From an uncultured Micrococcales bacterium (GTDB taxonomy: Bacteria > Actinomycetota > Actinomycetes > Actinomycetales > Microbacteriaceae), in contig CAILJO010000094.1 of the NCBI GenBank assembly GCA_903834635.1, positions 1-54,852 on the forward strand: a stretch of 54,852 nt of DNA, in the 5' to 3' direction. A program made the position numbers and the translations under genes. Shown here piece by piece: positions 35,344-44,230 of this stretch (its first letter is position 1; the number at the start of each line of letters is the position of its first letter). Below the pieces are notes generated by a model. The model was not told where the DNA came from and did not search any database. It saw only the letters and a program-made list of their open reading frames with translations.

Positions 35344-37170
35344 ATGAAGATCTTCGATGTGCCGCCACATGTTCTTTCGAACGAAAACGACAATATCACT
35401 GACCTTCTGGCAGATCGCGTTAAGGCAACTCCTGATCTAGCGATTTTTGGAGTTGAGGATGGTTCGGGCAACTGGGTTGACGTAACAGCGAAACAGTTTG
35501 AAACAGAAGTCATTGCGTTGGCCAAAGGTCTTGTAGCAAGTGGCATTAAGCCGGGCGACGCTGTTGCGATTATGGCCCACACGTCTTATGCCTGGACGCT
35601 GATTGACTTTGCTATCTGGTATGCCGGAGGCATCGGTGTCGCGATTTATGAAACTTCAGCCCCGGCTCAGATTGAGTGGATTCTGTCGAACTCAGAAAGC
35701 GTTGCCCTTTGGGTTGAATCGGCTGACCAAGAGGTTCGCTTTGATGAGATCAAGCACAACACTCCTACCGTCAAGCAGGTTTGGCGAATTGATCGCGATG
35801 ACACTGGCGCTCTAACCCGCGCAGGCGTGGGAATTTCGGACTCTGAGATCGAAACCCGCAGACACCTAGCGAAGCTGGCCGATCTATCGACACTTATTTA
35901 CACGTCGGGCACGACGGGCTTGCCAAAGGGTTGTGAACTTACCCACCAGGGTTTTGTTGAACTTTCTCGAAACGCCGCAATCGAACTTCCGCAGGTGTTG
36001 CACGAAGGCGCCTCGACTTTGCTCTTTTTGCCGCTGGCACACGTTTTCGCAAGATTCATTTCAGTGATCGCTATTCACGCAGGCGTAAAAGTCGGCCACC
36101 AACCCGATGCTCGAAACGTGGCAACTGCAATGCAAAGTTTTCATCCAAATTGGCTCTTGGCCGTGCCTCGAGTATTCGAAAAGGTCTACAACAGCGCCGA
36201 GCAGAAAGCCGAAGCCGGAGGCAAGGGCAAGATATTTCGTCTGGCCGCAGATGTTGCTGTCAAATGGTCCAAGAAATCTGAAGCCGGCAAAGTTGGTCTG
36301 GGCTTAGCAATTCAGCACAAGATTTTCGACATTTTGGTCTATTCAAAGCTACGCGATGCCATGGGTGGACGCGTCGAATATGCCGTCTCCGGCGGAGGTC
36401 CACTTGGAGATCGCCTTGGGCACTTCTTTAGGGCTGTTGGTCTAACTGTGCTTGAAGGCTATGGAATGACAGAAACCACCGCCCCAGCCACCATCGGCCG
36501 TGTTGGACGAATCAAGATTGGCAAGGTTGGTCAGCCATTGCCTGGAACCGGCGTAGCGATTGCCGACGATGGTGAAATTTTGATGCGCGGATTCAACATT
36601 CTGCGTGGTTACTGGAAGAACGAGAAGGCTACCTCGGAGACCATCATTGACGGATGGCTTCACTCGGGTGACATCGGAGAACTTGACGACGATGGTTACC
36701 TAAAGATCACCGGTCGCAAGAAAGAACTTCTAATCACTGCAGGCGGAAAGAACGTTGCCCCAGCCCCACTCGAGGACCCTCTGCGCGCAAACCCACTAAT
36801 TGCCCAAGCGGTGGTAATCGGAGACAACCAACCATTCATCGCCGCTCTGATTTCACTAGACCCAGAAATGCTTCCAATTTGGTTAGCAAACAACGGGGGC
36901 AACACCTCAATGACAATCGCCGAAGCGGCAAATTCGCCAATCGTTCTCAATGAGGTTCAGCGTGCGATCGACCAGGTAAACAAGACTGTGTCAAAAGCCG
37001 AATCGATTCGCAAGTTTGTCGTGATTTCGTCTGAGCTCACCGAGGCTTCTGGGCACGTGACTCCCTCGCTAAAAATAAAGCGAGCTCAGGTCATGAAGGA
37101 CTTCGCGCCCATCATCGATGACATTTATGGAATTCCGCCTCGCACCGTCGACGGAATGAAGTCCGTTTAG
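35344..37170 (+). CDS. Long-chain fatty-acid--CoA ligase (FadD15-like AMP-binding enzyme)
   Basis: Activates fatty acids to acyl-CoA through an acyl-adenylate. The 608-residue protein has the AMP-binding motif LIYTSGTTGLPKG near residue 185, GYGMTETTAPAT near 375, DGWLHSGDIG near 435 and the hinge TGRKKELLITAGGKNVAP near 455 with the catalytic-domain lysine following. Length and motifs match the actinobacterial FadD15 group, and mycobacterial fadD15 (Rv2187) also lies near aroG and the plsC gene. Its stop overlaps the convergent def gene by 4 bp. Confidence 0.93.
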   Translation: MKIFDVPPHVLSNENDNITDLLADRVKATPDLAIFGVEDGSGNWVDVTAKQFETEVIALAKGLVASGIKPGDAVAIMAHTSYAWTLIDFAIWYAGGIGVAIYETSAPAQIEWILSNSESVALWVESADQEVRFDEIKHNTPTVKQVWRIDRDDTGALTRAGVGISDSEIETRRHLAKLADLSTLIYTSGTTGLPKGCELTHQGFVELSRNAAIELPQVLHEGASTLLFLPLAHVFARFISVIAIHAGVKVGHQPDARNVATAMQSFHPNWLLAVPRVFEKVYNSAEQKAEAGGKGKIFRLAADVAVKWSKKSEAGKVGLGLAIQHKIFDILVYSKLRDAMGGRVEYAVSGGGPLGDRLGHFFRAVGLTVLEGYGMTETTAPATIGRVGRIKIGKVGQPLPGTGVAIADDGEILMRGFNILRGYWKNEKATSETIIDGWLHSGDIGELDDDGYLKITGRKKELLITAGGKNVAPAPLEDPLRANPLIAQAVVIGDNQPFIAALISLDPEMLPIWLANNGGNTSMTIAEAANSPIVLNEVQRAIDQVNKTVSKAESIRKFVVISSELTEASGHVTPSLKIKRAQVMKDFAPIIDDIYGIPPRTVDGMKSV

Positions 37171-37661
37171 CTCAAAAACCAATCGGTTTCGCGCAACTTG
37201 CGCATGGCCAACCTGCGCTCTTCAGGCTCCAACCTGTCTAAATAAAGCAGACCGTCTAGGTGATCGCACTCGTGTTGCAGAGCTTGAGCCAAAAGACCCG
37301 TGCCTCTAATCTGAATCGTCTCACCGTTCAGATTTAATCCCTCAGCGATCACTTCTTCGAACCTAGGAGTTTTGTGCCAAAGCCCAGGCACAGACAAGCA
37401 ACCTTCATCGACAAGAACCTTCTCGCCAAAAGTTTCCACGATTCTTGGGTTAATCAAATAACCAACCTCACCGTCAACGTGAAAGCTGAACGCACGAAGG
37501 TTTACGCCGATTTGAGGTGCAGCCACACCAGCCCGACCGGGCATCTTTGTGGTGTCAATCAGGTCATCAATAAGCTGCCTGGCTTGGGCGAGATCCTCAA
37601 TTCGAGCTGACTCGGTTTTCAGCACAGGGTCGCCGAACAGGCGAATTTCTCGGACCGTCAA
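37167..37661 (-). CDS. def: Peptide deformylase Def
   Basis: Metalloenzyme removing the formyl group from nascent protein N-termini. The 164-residue protein contains all three deformylase motifs: GVAAPQIG (motif 1), EGCLSVPG (motif 2, metal-binding Cys) and QHECDHLDG (motif 3, two metal-binding His and catalytic Glu). It is 3 bp downstream of the MinD-like gene on the same strand. Its end overlaps the acyl-CoA synthetase stop. Note that deformylase is more often next to fmt; that gene is not in the window. Confidence 0.96.
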   Translation of the reverse strand: MTVREIRLFGDPVLKTESARIEDLAQARQLIDDLIDTTKMPGRAGVAAPQIGVNLRAFSFHVDGEVGYLINPRIVETFGEKVLVDEGCLSVPGLWHKTPRFEEVIAEGLNLNGETIQIRGTGLLAQALQHECDHLDGLLYLDRLEPEERRLAMRKLRETDWFLS

Positions 37662-37664
37662 GGT

Positions 37665-38861
37665 TTAGATCGGGTTGTTTAGACAGTCAACCAAAAGCGC
37701 GGCAAGTTCACGAGCAGCCTGCTGGGTGCCTTTTTCGAGGTCAGAGAAGCGAATAACCGAACCTGCCGCTAGCGCCTTGTCATAAGGAATTCGCACGACG
37801 TGGCGCACTCGAGTCTTGAAGTGCTGCTCGATTTCATCAAGCTTTACAAGCTGCGTGGCCTGAGTCGCCGTGTTCAGGGCAACCAATGAGTTGCGAACAA
37901 GGTCGCCATAACCGTTTGCCTCTAGCCAGGTAAGTGTCTCGGAGGCAAGACGAGCCTCATCAACTGAACCACCCGAAACGATAACCAGACCACTCGCGCG
38001 CTGGAGTGTTGGTCTCATGACAGAGTGCACGATGCCAGTACCGCAGTCGGTGAGAACGATTGAGTAGTAACGTGCGGCCATGTCGGCAACTACGTTGTAG
38101 TCCCCTTCGTCAAAGGCCTCAGAAAGCATTGGATCACTGTCGGATGCTAGAACGTCAAGTCGAGTCACATCTCGCGAAACCATGGTTGAAAAGTCGGTAA
38201 ACCCATCGATGGCTGCAGCCCTGTTAACTACGTCACGAACGGTGAATCGAGTCGACTTGCTAACGCGCTCGGCCAGTGTTCCTCGGTCGGGGTTGGCGTC
38301 AATGGCGATTACGCGGTCTTCGCGAACCAACGCAAGGGCCATGCCTAGAAGAGTTGTTACGGTCGTCTTTCCGACGCCACCCTTGCGAGTTAGAACGGGA
38401 ACAAACTTTGCGCCACCCTCAAACGGTGTTCCGATTCTTGCGTCGATGGCTTTGCGCTCACGAACCCTCTTAGAATCGCCAAGGTTGACCGACTTCAAAG
38501 TCACGAAGAAAAACAGTCTGCGCCAGAAGGACTTAGGAGCGGTGCGGTTGCGGCGGGTTAGGTCAAGAAGGCGGTCAGCCGTAAGCATGGCTGCAGGTTC
38601 AGGTTGATCAAAAACCTCGCCCCTCAACGAGTCCCGGCGCGAGTAGTTGGTTCGGCGGGTGGTCGGCTGAGGTCCGGTTGAAGTGTCTACGACAGGCTGG
38701 CGAGGCTCTTCGCGGATGATTTCGACGCTAGAAGTGGCCGGAGCTACATCGATCGAGCCAGCCTCCACGGCGGCTTCTGCTAGAGAGTGAGTGCGCTCAA
38801 TTTCGACAGAGTTATCTGCCTGCACTTTGGCTTTGTCGTTCTTCTTGTCGCGAAAACCCAC
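37665..38861 (-). CDS. MinD/ParA-like P-loop ATPase with disordered N-terminus
   Basis: A 398-residue protein. The first 130 or so residues are charged, Pro/Thr/Arg-rich and probably disordered. The ATPase part starts with the deviant Walker A TRKGGVGKTTVTTLLG (about 158-173), followed by VIAIDANPDRGTLAE (Walker A') and VLTDCGTG (Walker B). This type occurs widely in Actinobacteria, sometimes with type VII secretion or polar proteins, but its partner is not visible here. There is no membrane-targeting helix typical of MinD and no parB nearby. An inverted repeat upstream at 38905-38925 may regulate it. Confidence 0.8.
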   Translation of the reverse strand: MGFRDKKNDKAKVQADNSVEIERTHSLAEAAVEAGSIDVAPATSSVEIIREEPRQPVVDTSTGPQPTTRRTNYSRRDSLRGEVFDQPEPAAMLTADRLLDLTRRNRTAPKSFWRRLFFFVTLKSVNLGDSKRVRERKAIDARIGTPFEGGAKFVPVLTRKGGVGKTTVTTLLGMALALVREDRVIAIDANPDRGTLAERVSKSTRFTVRDVVNRAAAIDGFTDFSTMVSRDVTRLDVLASDSDPMLSEAFDEGDYNVVADMAARYYSIVLTDCGTGIVHSVMRPTLQRASGLVIVSGGSVDEARLASETLTWLEANGYGDLVRNSLVALNTATQATQLVKLDEIEQHFKTRVRHVVRIPYDKALAAGSVIRFSDLEKGTQQAARELAALLVDCLNNPI

Positions 38862-38904
38862 GAATCTCCAATCGAATCCCCCTAAGCCTAAACCAAGGGC
38901 ATTT

Positions 38905-38925
38905 GTCTAGATAAGTTTACTAGAC
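38905..38925. promoter_or_regulatory. Inverted repeat GTCTAG-N9-CTAGAC before the MinD-like gene
   Basis: A 21-bp perfect dyad in the 70-bp gap between pyc and the MinD-like gene, 44-64 bp upstream of the latter's start and 7 bp after the pyc stop. TTATCT, a -10-like hexamer on the minus strand, falls in its spacer, so an operator over a promoter is plausible. There is no T-run that would make it a standard terminator. Confidence 0.45.
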
Positions 38926-38931
38926 GTCGAT

Positions 38932-41900
38932 TTATTCGGATTCCACCACAAGAATCAAGTCACCGGCATCGACCGCCTGGGTCTTGCCAATGGCGATTCG
39001 ACGCACAACCCCACTAACCGAAGACGTAATGGTGGCTTCCATCTTCATAGCTTCAATCGTTGCGACCGCTTGACCGACCTCTACGTGAGCGCCCTCGACG
39101 GTTTGCACTGTAACAACGCCTTGAAACGGGGCCGCAACATGACCGAGGTTTTTCGAGTCGGCCTTCTCTGCCTGAGGGACATTCGCAGAAATCTTGCGAT
39201 CGCGAATGTTGATCGGCCGAAGCTGCCCGTTGAGCGTGGCCATGACGGTTCTAAAGCCCTTAGGGTCTGGAGTTCCGATGGCCTCAAGCCCGACATACAG
39301 GCGAATACCCTTTGTGATCTGGACAACGTGTTCTTGACCAGCTTCCAGACCATACAAATAGTCAACGGTGTCCACCTGATCAAGGTTTCCGAAGGTGTCG
39401 CGAGACTTTAGGAAATCGGCATAAGGACCCGGGAATAGCAGCCTATTCAGTGTTGAACGCCGCTCGCGAGCATCGTCGCCAGTGAGTTTGGCTAGATCTT
39501 CAGGACTTACTGCGGTGATGCCAAACTTGGGGGTTTTGCCCTGAAGGACCTTAGTGCGGAACGGCTCAGGCCATCCACCCGGCAAGTCGCCGAGTTCGCC
39601 CGCCATGAAACCGATCACCGAATCTGGAACGTCGTAGTTTTGCGGGTTCTCGGCAAAATCTTTAGGGTCTGCCCCAACGGCAACCAGGTGCAGAGCAAGA
39701 TCTCCTACAACCTTCGAAGATGGAGTCACCTTTGTTGGTCGTCCGAGAATCACGTTCGCGGCGGCGTACATGTCTTCAACCTTTTCGAACTGGTTGCCAA
39801 GCCCTAGAGCTATGGCCTGCTGACGCAGATTCGAAAGCTGACCGCCCGGAATCTCGTGTTTATAAACGCGACCCGTTGGCCCCGGCAACCCCGATTCGAA
39901 AGGCGAATACAGAATGCGCACAGACTCCCAATAAGGCTCAAGCGCCGTTACCGCGTCGAGCGTGATTCCACTGTCGCGTTCGGTGTGAGCCAAGGCTGCA
40001 ATCAGCGCCGATGCCGAAGGCTGGCTAGTTGTGCCCGCCATCGGGGCCGAAGCTACGTCAACTGCGTCAACACCGGCGTCGATGGCAGCCATAAGCGTTG
40101 CCAGCTGCCCTCCAGCCGTGTCGTGAGTGTGCAAGTGCACAGGAAGTTCAAAACGCTCTCTAAGTGCCTTCACAAGCTTTGCAGCCGCAGCTGGGCGCAA
40201 TAGGCCAGCCATGTCCTTGATGGCGATGATGTGGGCGCCAGCCTTGACTATTTCTTCAGCCAAGTTCAGGTAGTAGTCCAGCGTGTAAAGCTTTTCATTT
40301 GGGTCAAGCAGGTCGGCGGTGTAGCACAGAGCAACCTCGGCGAGCGCCGTTTCGGTTTTGAGTACCGCTTCGATAGCCGGCCTCATTTGCTCTACATCGT
40401 TTAGGGCATCGAAAATTCTGAAGATGTCGATTCCGGTGGCAGCTGCTTCACGAACGAAGGCTTCGGTCACTTCGGTTGGATACGGCGTGTAACCGACCGT
40501 GTTTCGGCCTCTCAAAAGCATTTGGATACATAGGTTTGGCATTGCTGCTCGAAGTGCAGTCAGTCTCTCCCAAGGGTCCTCCCCCAAGAATCTAAGCGCA
40601 ACGTCATAGGTCGCTCCACCCCAGGCTTCGACCGAAAGCAACTGCGGGGTCAAGCGAGCCACATAAGGCGCGACTTGCACTAGGTCACGTCCGCGAACGC
40701 GAGTTGCTAGCAACGACTGGTGTGCGTCTCTAAACGTTGTGTCTGTGATCGCTACGGCCGTTTGAGCGCGCAGTCGCTTGGCGAACTCTTTCGGGCCTAG
40801 TTCGAGTAGGGCTTGGCGCGATCCCGCCGGTGCGGCATCGGAGATTTTGATCTTAGGAAGCTTGACCTCTGGTGAAACGCGGTCACCTCGTGAACCGTAA
40901 GGTTGGTTGACGGTAACGTCTGCCAGCCAGGTGAGAATTTTGGTTCCACGGTCTTGCGAAGGAGCAGCCGTGAAAAGTTGTGGTCGCTCATCAATAAACG
41001 ACGTACTTAGGTCTCCGCTAGCGAAGGTCTCATCGTTCATGACTGCCTGCAAGAATGCGATGTTGGTCGAAACGCCGCGAATTCGGAACTCGGCGAGCGC
41101 TCTGCGTGCGCGGATAACTGCGGTTTCGAAGTTCTTGCCCTTAGAAATCAACTTGACGAGCAGAGAGTCGAAGTGCGGGCTAACCTCGCTGCCGGCAGAA
41201 ATGGTGCCGCCATCTAGGCGAATACCCGCACCACCTGGGGAACGATAGGTCGTAATCTTTCCGGTGTCAGGTCTGAAACCGTGAGCAGGATCCTCGGTAG
41301 TGATTCGACACTGAATGGCGAAACCGTGCATCGTTATGGTGCTTTGTTCTAGGCCAAGGTCAGATAGCGACTCCCCCGATGCAATCCTCATTTGGCTTTG
41401 AACTAGGTCTATGTCGGTGATCTCTTCAGAGACGGTGTGTTCAACCTGAATTCGCGGGTTCATCTCGATGAACACATGTTTGCCGGCGTTTGGGCCGACC
41501 GTATCAATCAAAAACTCAACGGTTCCTGCGTTGGCATAACCGATCTGCTTGGCAAAAGACACTGCATCTCGATAGAGCTCTTGGCGAAGAGCCTCCTCAA
41601 GGTGCGGGGCGGGAGCGATTTCTACCACCTTCTGGTTGCGACGCTGAACTGAGCAATCGCGCTCAAAAAGGTGAACAACGTTGCCGCGCTTGTCTGCGAG
41701 AATCTGGACTTCGATGTGTCGAGGCCGAAGTACCGCTTGTTCCAAAAAGACTCGGTCGTCTCCAAAAGCTGCATCAGCCTCGCGCATAGCCTCGGCCAGC
41801 GCTGCGGCTAGCTGCTCCTTCTCGTTTACACGACGCATTCCGCGCCCGCCACCACCAGCGACTGCTTTGACGAACAACGGAAAACCAATGCCGTCGGCTT

Positions 41901-42339
41901 GAGCCAACAAGGCATTTACGTCAGACGACGAAGGTGAGGAAGCCAAAACAGGAACGCCAGCGCGAATCGCCGCCTCTTTTGCGTTTACTTTGTTTCCGGC
42001 TAACTCAAGCACCTCTGCGCCTGGGCCGATAAAAGTAATGCCGTTTTCTTCGGCTGCCTTGGCAAGTTCAGGGTTCTCGGATAAAAAGCCATAGCCAGGG
42101 TAAATAGCGTCTGCACCAGATTCTTTGGCGACTCGGATGATTTCATCGACATCAAGGTAGGCGCGAACCGGGTGTCCCACCGTTCCGATTTGATAGGCCT
42201 CGTCTGCTTTTAGGCGGTGACTCGAGTTGCGGTCTTCATAAGGAAACACTGCGACGGTTTTTGCACCAAGCTCGAAGGCGGCACGAAAGGCGCGGATCGC
42301 GATTTCTCCACGGTTTGCAACCAGAATCTTTTTGAACAT
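38932..42339 (-). CDS. pyc: Pyruvate carboxylase
   Basis: Biotin enzyme converting pyruvate and bicarbonate to oxaloacetate, an anaplerotic step. The single 1135-residue chain contains the biotin carboxylase domain (KILVANRGEIAIRAFRA at the start, GGGGRGMRRV near 163, EMNPRIQVEH near 293), the carboxyltransferase barrel (DTTFRDAHQSLLATRVRGRD near 540, zinc-binding HLHTHDTAGG near 735) and the C-terminal biotinyl domain with Lys1099 in EAMKMEA. It is the full-length one-gene type and is divergent from a ParA-like gene across 69 bp that holds a palindrome. Confidence 0.98.
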   Translation of the reverse strand: MFKKILVANRGEIAIRAFRAAFELGAKTVAVFPYEDRNSSHRLKADEAYQIGTVGHPVRAYLDVDEIIRVAKESGADAIYPGYGFLSENPELAKAAEENGITFIGPGAEVLELAGNKVNAKEAAIRAGVPVLASSPSSSDVNALLAQADGIGFPLFVKAVAGGGGRGMRRVNEKEQLAAALAEAMREADAAFGDDRVFLEQAVLRPRHIEVQILADKRGNVVHLFERDCSVQRRNQKVVEIAPAPHLEEALRQELYRDAVSFAKQIGYANAGTVEFLIDTVGPNAGKHVFIEMNPRIQVEHTVSEEITDIDLVQSQMRIASGESLSDLGLEQSTITMHGFAIQCRITTEDPAHGFRPDTGKITTYRSPGGAGIRLDGGTISAGSEVSPHFDSLLVKLISKGKNFETAVIRARRALAEFRIRGVSTNIAFLQAVMNDETFASGDLSTSFIDERPQLFTAAPSQDRGTKILTWLADVTVNQPYGSRGDRVSPEVKLPKIKISDAAPAGSRQALLELGPKEFAKRLRAQTAVAITDTTFRDAHQSLLATRVRGRDLVQVAPYVARLTPQLLSVEAWGGATYDVALRFLGEDPWERLTALRAAMPNLCIQMLLRGRNTVGYTPYPTEVTEAFVREAAATGIDIFRIFDALNDVEQMRPAIEAVLKTETALAEVALCYTADLLDPNEKLYTLDYYLNLAEEIVKAGAHIIAIKDMAGLLRPAAAAKLVKALRERFELPVHLHTHDTAGGQLATLMAAIDAGVDAVDVASAPMAGTTSQPSASALIAALAHTERDSGITLDAVTALEPYWESVRILYSPFESGLPGPTGRVYKHEIPGGQLSNLRQQAIALGLGNQFEKVEDMYAAANVILGRPTKVTPSSKVVGDLALHLVAVGADPKDFAENPQNYDVPDSVIGFMAGELGDLPGGWPEPFRTKVLQGKTPKFGITAVSPEDLAKLTGDDARERRSTLNRLLFPGPYADFLKSRDTFGNLDQVDTVDYLYGLEAGQEHVVQITKGIRLYVGLEAIGTPDPKGFRTVMATLNGQLRPINIRDRKISANVPQAEKADSKNLGHVAAPFQGVVTVQTVEGAHVEVGQAVATIEAMKMEATITSSVSGVVRRIAIGKTQAVDAGDLILVVESE

Positions 42340-42356
42340 CGGGTCCTAATGTTTCG

Positions 42357-42370
42357 CATATGGCCATATG
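42357..42370. promoter_or_regulatory. 14-bp perfect palindrome between pyc and the ParA-like gene
   Basis: CATATGGCCATATG is a perfect palindrome 18 bp before the pyc start and 39 bp before the ParA-like start. It sits centrally in the divergent intergenic region and could be an operator for either gene. No regulator gene lies next to it. Confidence 0.5.
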
Positions 42371-42396
42371 GTTTGAGCAGCGCCTAATAAAAAAGG

Positions 42397-42409
42397 TAGC
42401 CTATAGACG
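42397..42409 (+). promoter_or_regulatory. -10 element of a probable leaderless ParA-like mRNA
   Basis: TAGCCT at 42397-42402 is followed by six bases and the GTG start at 42409. The only purine-rich ribosome-like stretch is about 12 bases away, too far to be usual. The arrangement equals that of the polyprenyl synthase gene. Confidence 0.5.
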
Positions 42410-43599
42410 TGTATGTAGTTAGCGTCAGCTCCCTGAAGGGAGGCGTCGGCAAGACCACGGTCGCCCTAGGGTTGGCTTCGGCTGCTGCGTCTCGAGGGCT
42501 ACGCACGCTCGTCGTAGACCTTGACCCGCAATGCGATGCCACTACCGGATTAGGTGCCATTGGGGAGTTCAACGAGACTTGCGCGGATGTCTTGCATTCA
42601 CCCCGACACAACGTTGTGCATAGAGCAATCGTAGCGAGTAGTTGGGCAAAAATCCTATCCGCCAAAATCGACATCATGGTGGGCAGCCCAAAGGTTCAAG
42701 CGGCAGATCACCCGAATCCTTCAATCAAGGAGCTTTGGCGTCTTGAAGACGCTTTGACGGTGGTCGAGAAGGACTACGACTTGGTCGTTATCGACACTCC
42801 CCCCTCAATAAATGGTCTAACCAAAACCGCTTGGGTTGCCAGCGACCGAATCATCGTTGTTACAGAGCCTTCACTTTTTTCTGTGGTTGCCGCGGACCGA
42901 AGCATACGTTCGATCAACGAACTTAGAAAAGGCATTACTCGCCGACTCAAGATTCACGGAGTCGTGATCAACAGGTTCAAGCCGCTCAGCCGTGAGCACC
43001 AATTCCGCGTGAACGAACTGTCAGAAAAGTATGGCCAAAGACTTCTTCCTCAGCGCTTTGATGAGAAATCGACCATTCAGCAGGCCCAGGGCGCAGCGCG
43101 ACCGATTCACGCTTGGGCGGGCGAAACAGCCGCACTGGTCGCAAAGAAATTTGATGAAATCCTCGACGGCCTACTAATCGATTTGGTTGAGAATCCGCAC
43201 ATCGAAGTGACATCAAGATCTAAGCGCAAGGCCCGAAAGGCAAACAAACTTAACCGTTCCAAGCGCGGCAAGAACATTGATGCTCTTTTGGCAACCGCTC
43301 AAGCAAGCGAGCCGCTTGACGAACTCGAACTTTTGACCGGAGAAATTGAAATGCCGGCCTCATTTGTCGAGGGCCAAGAGCCAACCGAAGAGCCAACTGC
43401 TGAGTTTGTTGATACAGGTTCAGTAGACATCTCAGACATCCACGCTGTGGCTGCAAGCGATCTGATTGAACCTTCTGAATCGGCGGAGTTCGAGGATGAG
43501 AAAGACGTCATCCCGCCAACACCTCAGCAGCTTTTCGAGGAGCTATTGGCCGAAACTCAGCGCAAACTGGCCGACGAAACCGAATCTAAAGAAGACTAA
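42409..43599 (+). CDS. ParA family ATPase with long acidic C-terminal tail
   Basis: A 396-residue protein. The ParA ATPase domain takes residues 1-260, with Walker A SLKGGVGKTTVALGL at about 8-22, DLDPQCDATTGLG near 38 and the Walker B region LVVIDTPPSINGL near 124. Residues about 262-285 are Lys/Arg-rich, and the last 100 or so are acidic, Glu/Pro/Thr-rich and probably disordered. Solitary ParA proteins like this position cargo other than chromosomes; no parB or cargo gene is adjacent. It starts with GTG 42409. Its stop overlaps the convergent merR gene by 4 bp. Confidence 0.85.
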   Translation: MYVVSVSSLKGGVGKTTVALGLASAAASRGLRTLVVDLDPQCDATTGLGAIGEFNETCADVLHSPRHNVVHRAIVASSWAKILSAKIDIMVGSPKVQAADHPNPSIKELWRLEDALTVVEKDYDLVVIDTPPSINGLTKTAWVASDRIIVVTEPSLFSVVAADRSIRSINELRKGITRRLKIHGVVINRFKPLSREHQFRVNELSEKYGQRLLPQRFDEKSTIQQAQGAARPIHAWAGETAALVAKKFDEILDGLLIDLVENPHIEVTSRSKRKARKANKLNRSKRGKNIDALLATAQASEPLDELELLTGEIEMPASFVEGQEPTEEPTAEFVDTGSVDISDIHAVAASDLIEPSESAEFEDEKDVIPPTPQQLFEELLAETQRKLADETESKED

Positions 43600-44138
43600 A
43601 CGGCTTTGCGAGCCTGGCGGCGCGCTGCAAGTTCATCCATATCGTCTAGTGACGATGGAGTCATGTTCACTAGAGTCGCCTCAACTTCACGAAGCACGCG
43701 TCCTACCGCGATACCAAACACACCTTGACCGCGACCGACAAGGTCAATGACTTCGTCTTCTGTGGTGCACAAATAGACTCTGGCCCCATCTGACATCAAC
43801 GTGATCTTTGCGAGGTCATTGATGCCTGCGGCACGAAGCTGGTCTACAGCCAAACGAATCTGCTGAAGCGAGACACCTGTGTCTAGAAGACGCTTTACCA
43901 GTTTGAGAACAAGAACGTCGCGAAATGCATAGAGGCGCTGGCTTCCTGAACCGGTGGCTTCTCGAACGCTCGGTTGCACAAGCCCTGTTCTGTCCCAGTA
44001 GTCAAGCTGGCGGTAAGAAATGCCGGCGGCCGATGCCGCAGGAAGTCCTCGGTAACCGAGTCGTGGGTCAGCCGAAGGAAGCCCCTCGGTGAAAAGCATG
44101 TCTTGGGTGTAGTCCTGATCGCGCGTTTCTTCAGACAT
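43596..44138 (-). CDS. MerR family transcriptional regulator (Rv1830-like)
   Basis: A 180-residue regulator. The MerR winged helix is seen as GISYRQLDYWDRTGLVQPS (about 39-57) and QRLYAFRDVLVLKLVKRLLD, followed by a coiled dimerisation helix and a C-terminal region that has no cysteine metal site, so it is not a metal sensor. In mycobacteria the equivalent gene Rv1830 lies just after garA, Rv1828 (ftsR) and the nuclease gene Rv1829; here the nuclease gene is missing. AAAGGAG precedes the ATG, and a palindrome overlapping a TTGACC -35 element suggests autoregulation. Confidence 0.88.
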   Translation of the reverse strand: MSEETRDQDYTQDMLFTEGLPSADPRLGYRGLPAASAAGISYRQLDYWDRTGLVQPSVREATGSGSQRLYAFRDVLVLKLVKRLLDTGVSLQQIRLAVDQLRAAGINDLAKITLMSDGARVYLCTTEDEVIDLVGRGQGVFGIAVGRVLREVEATLVNMTPSSLDDMDELAARRQARKAV

Positions 44139-44162
44139 TCGCGCTCCTTTCAGGCTCTAACA

Positions 44163-44230
44163 CGAAGGTTCAAGTACAGGTTTAATTGTTGACCCCTAAA
44201 AGGTCAATGCTCGGTTAATTTAAACCTTCG
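44163..44230 (-). promoter_or_regulatory. Operator-rich promoter region of the merR gene
   Basis: This spacer contains a 19-bp dyad TTGACC-N7-GGTCAA (44189-44207); on the minus strand its first arm can serve as a -35 hexamer, with TAAACC 17 bp further as a -10. It is flanked by inverted 8-bp arms CGAAGGTT (44163-44170) and AACCTTCG (44223-44230), and contains GGTTCAAGT, GGTTTAATT and GGTTAATTT units. The dyad spacing equals that of the HspR HAIR element, a MerR-family site, though the arm sequence differs. Confidence 0.55.
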
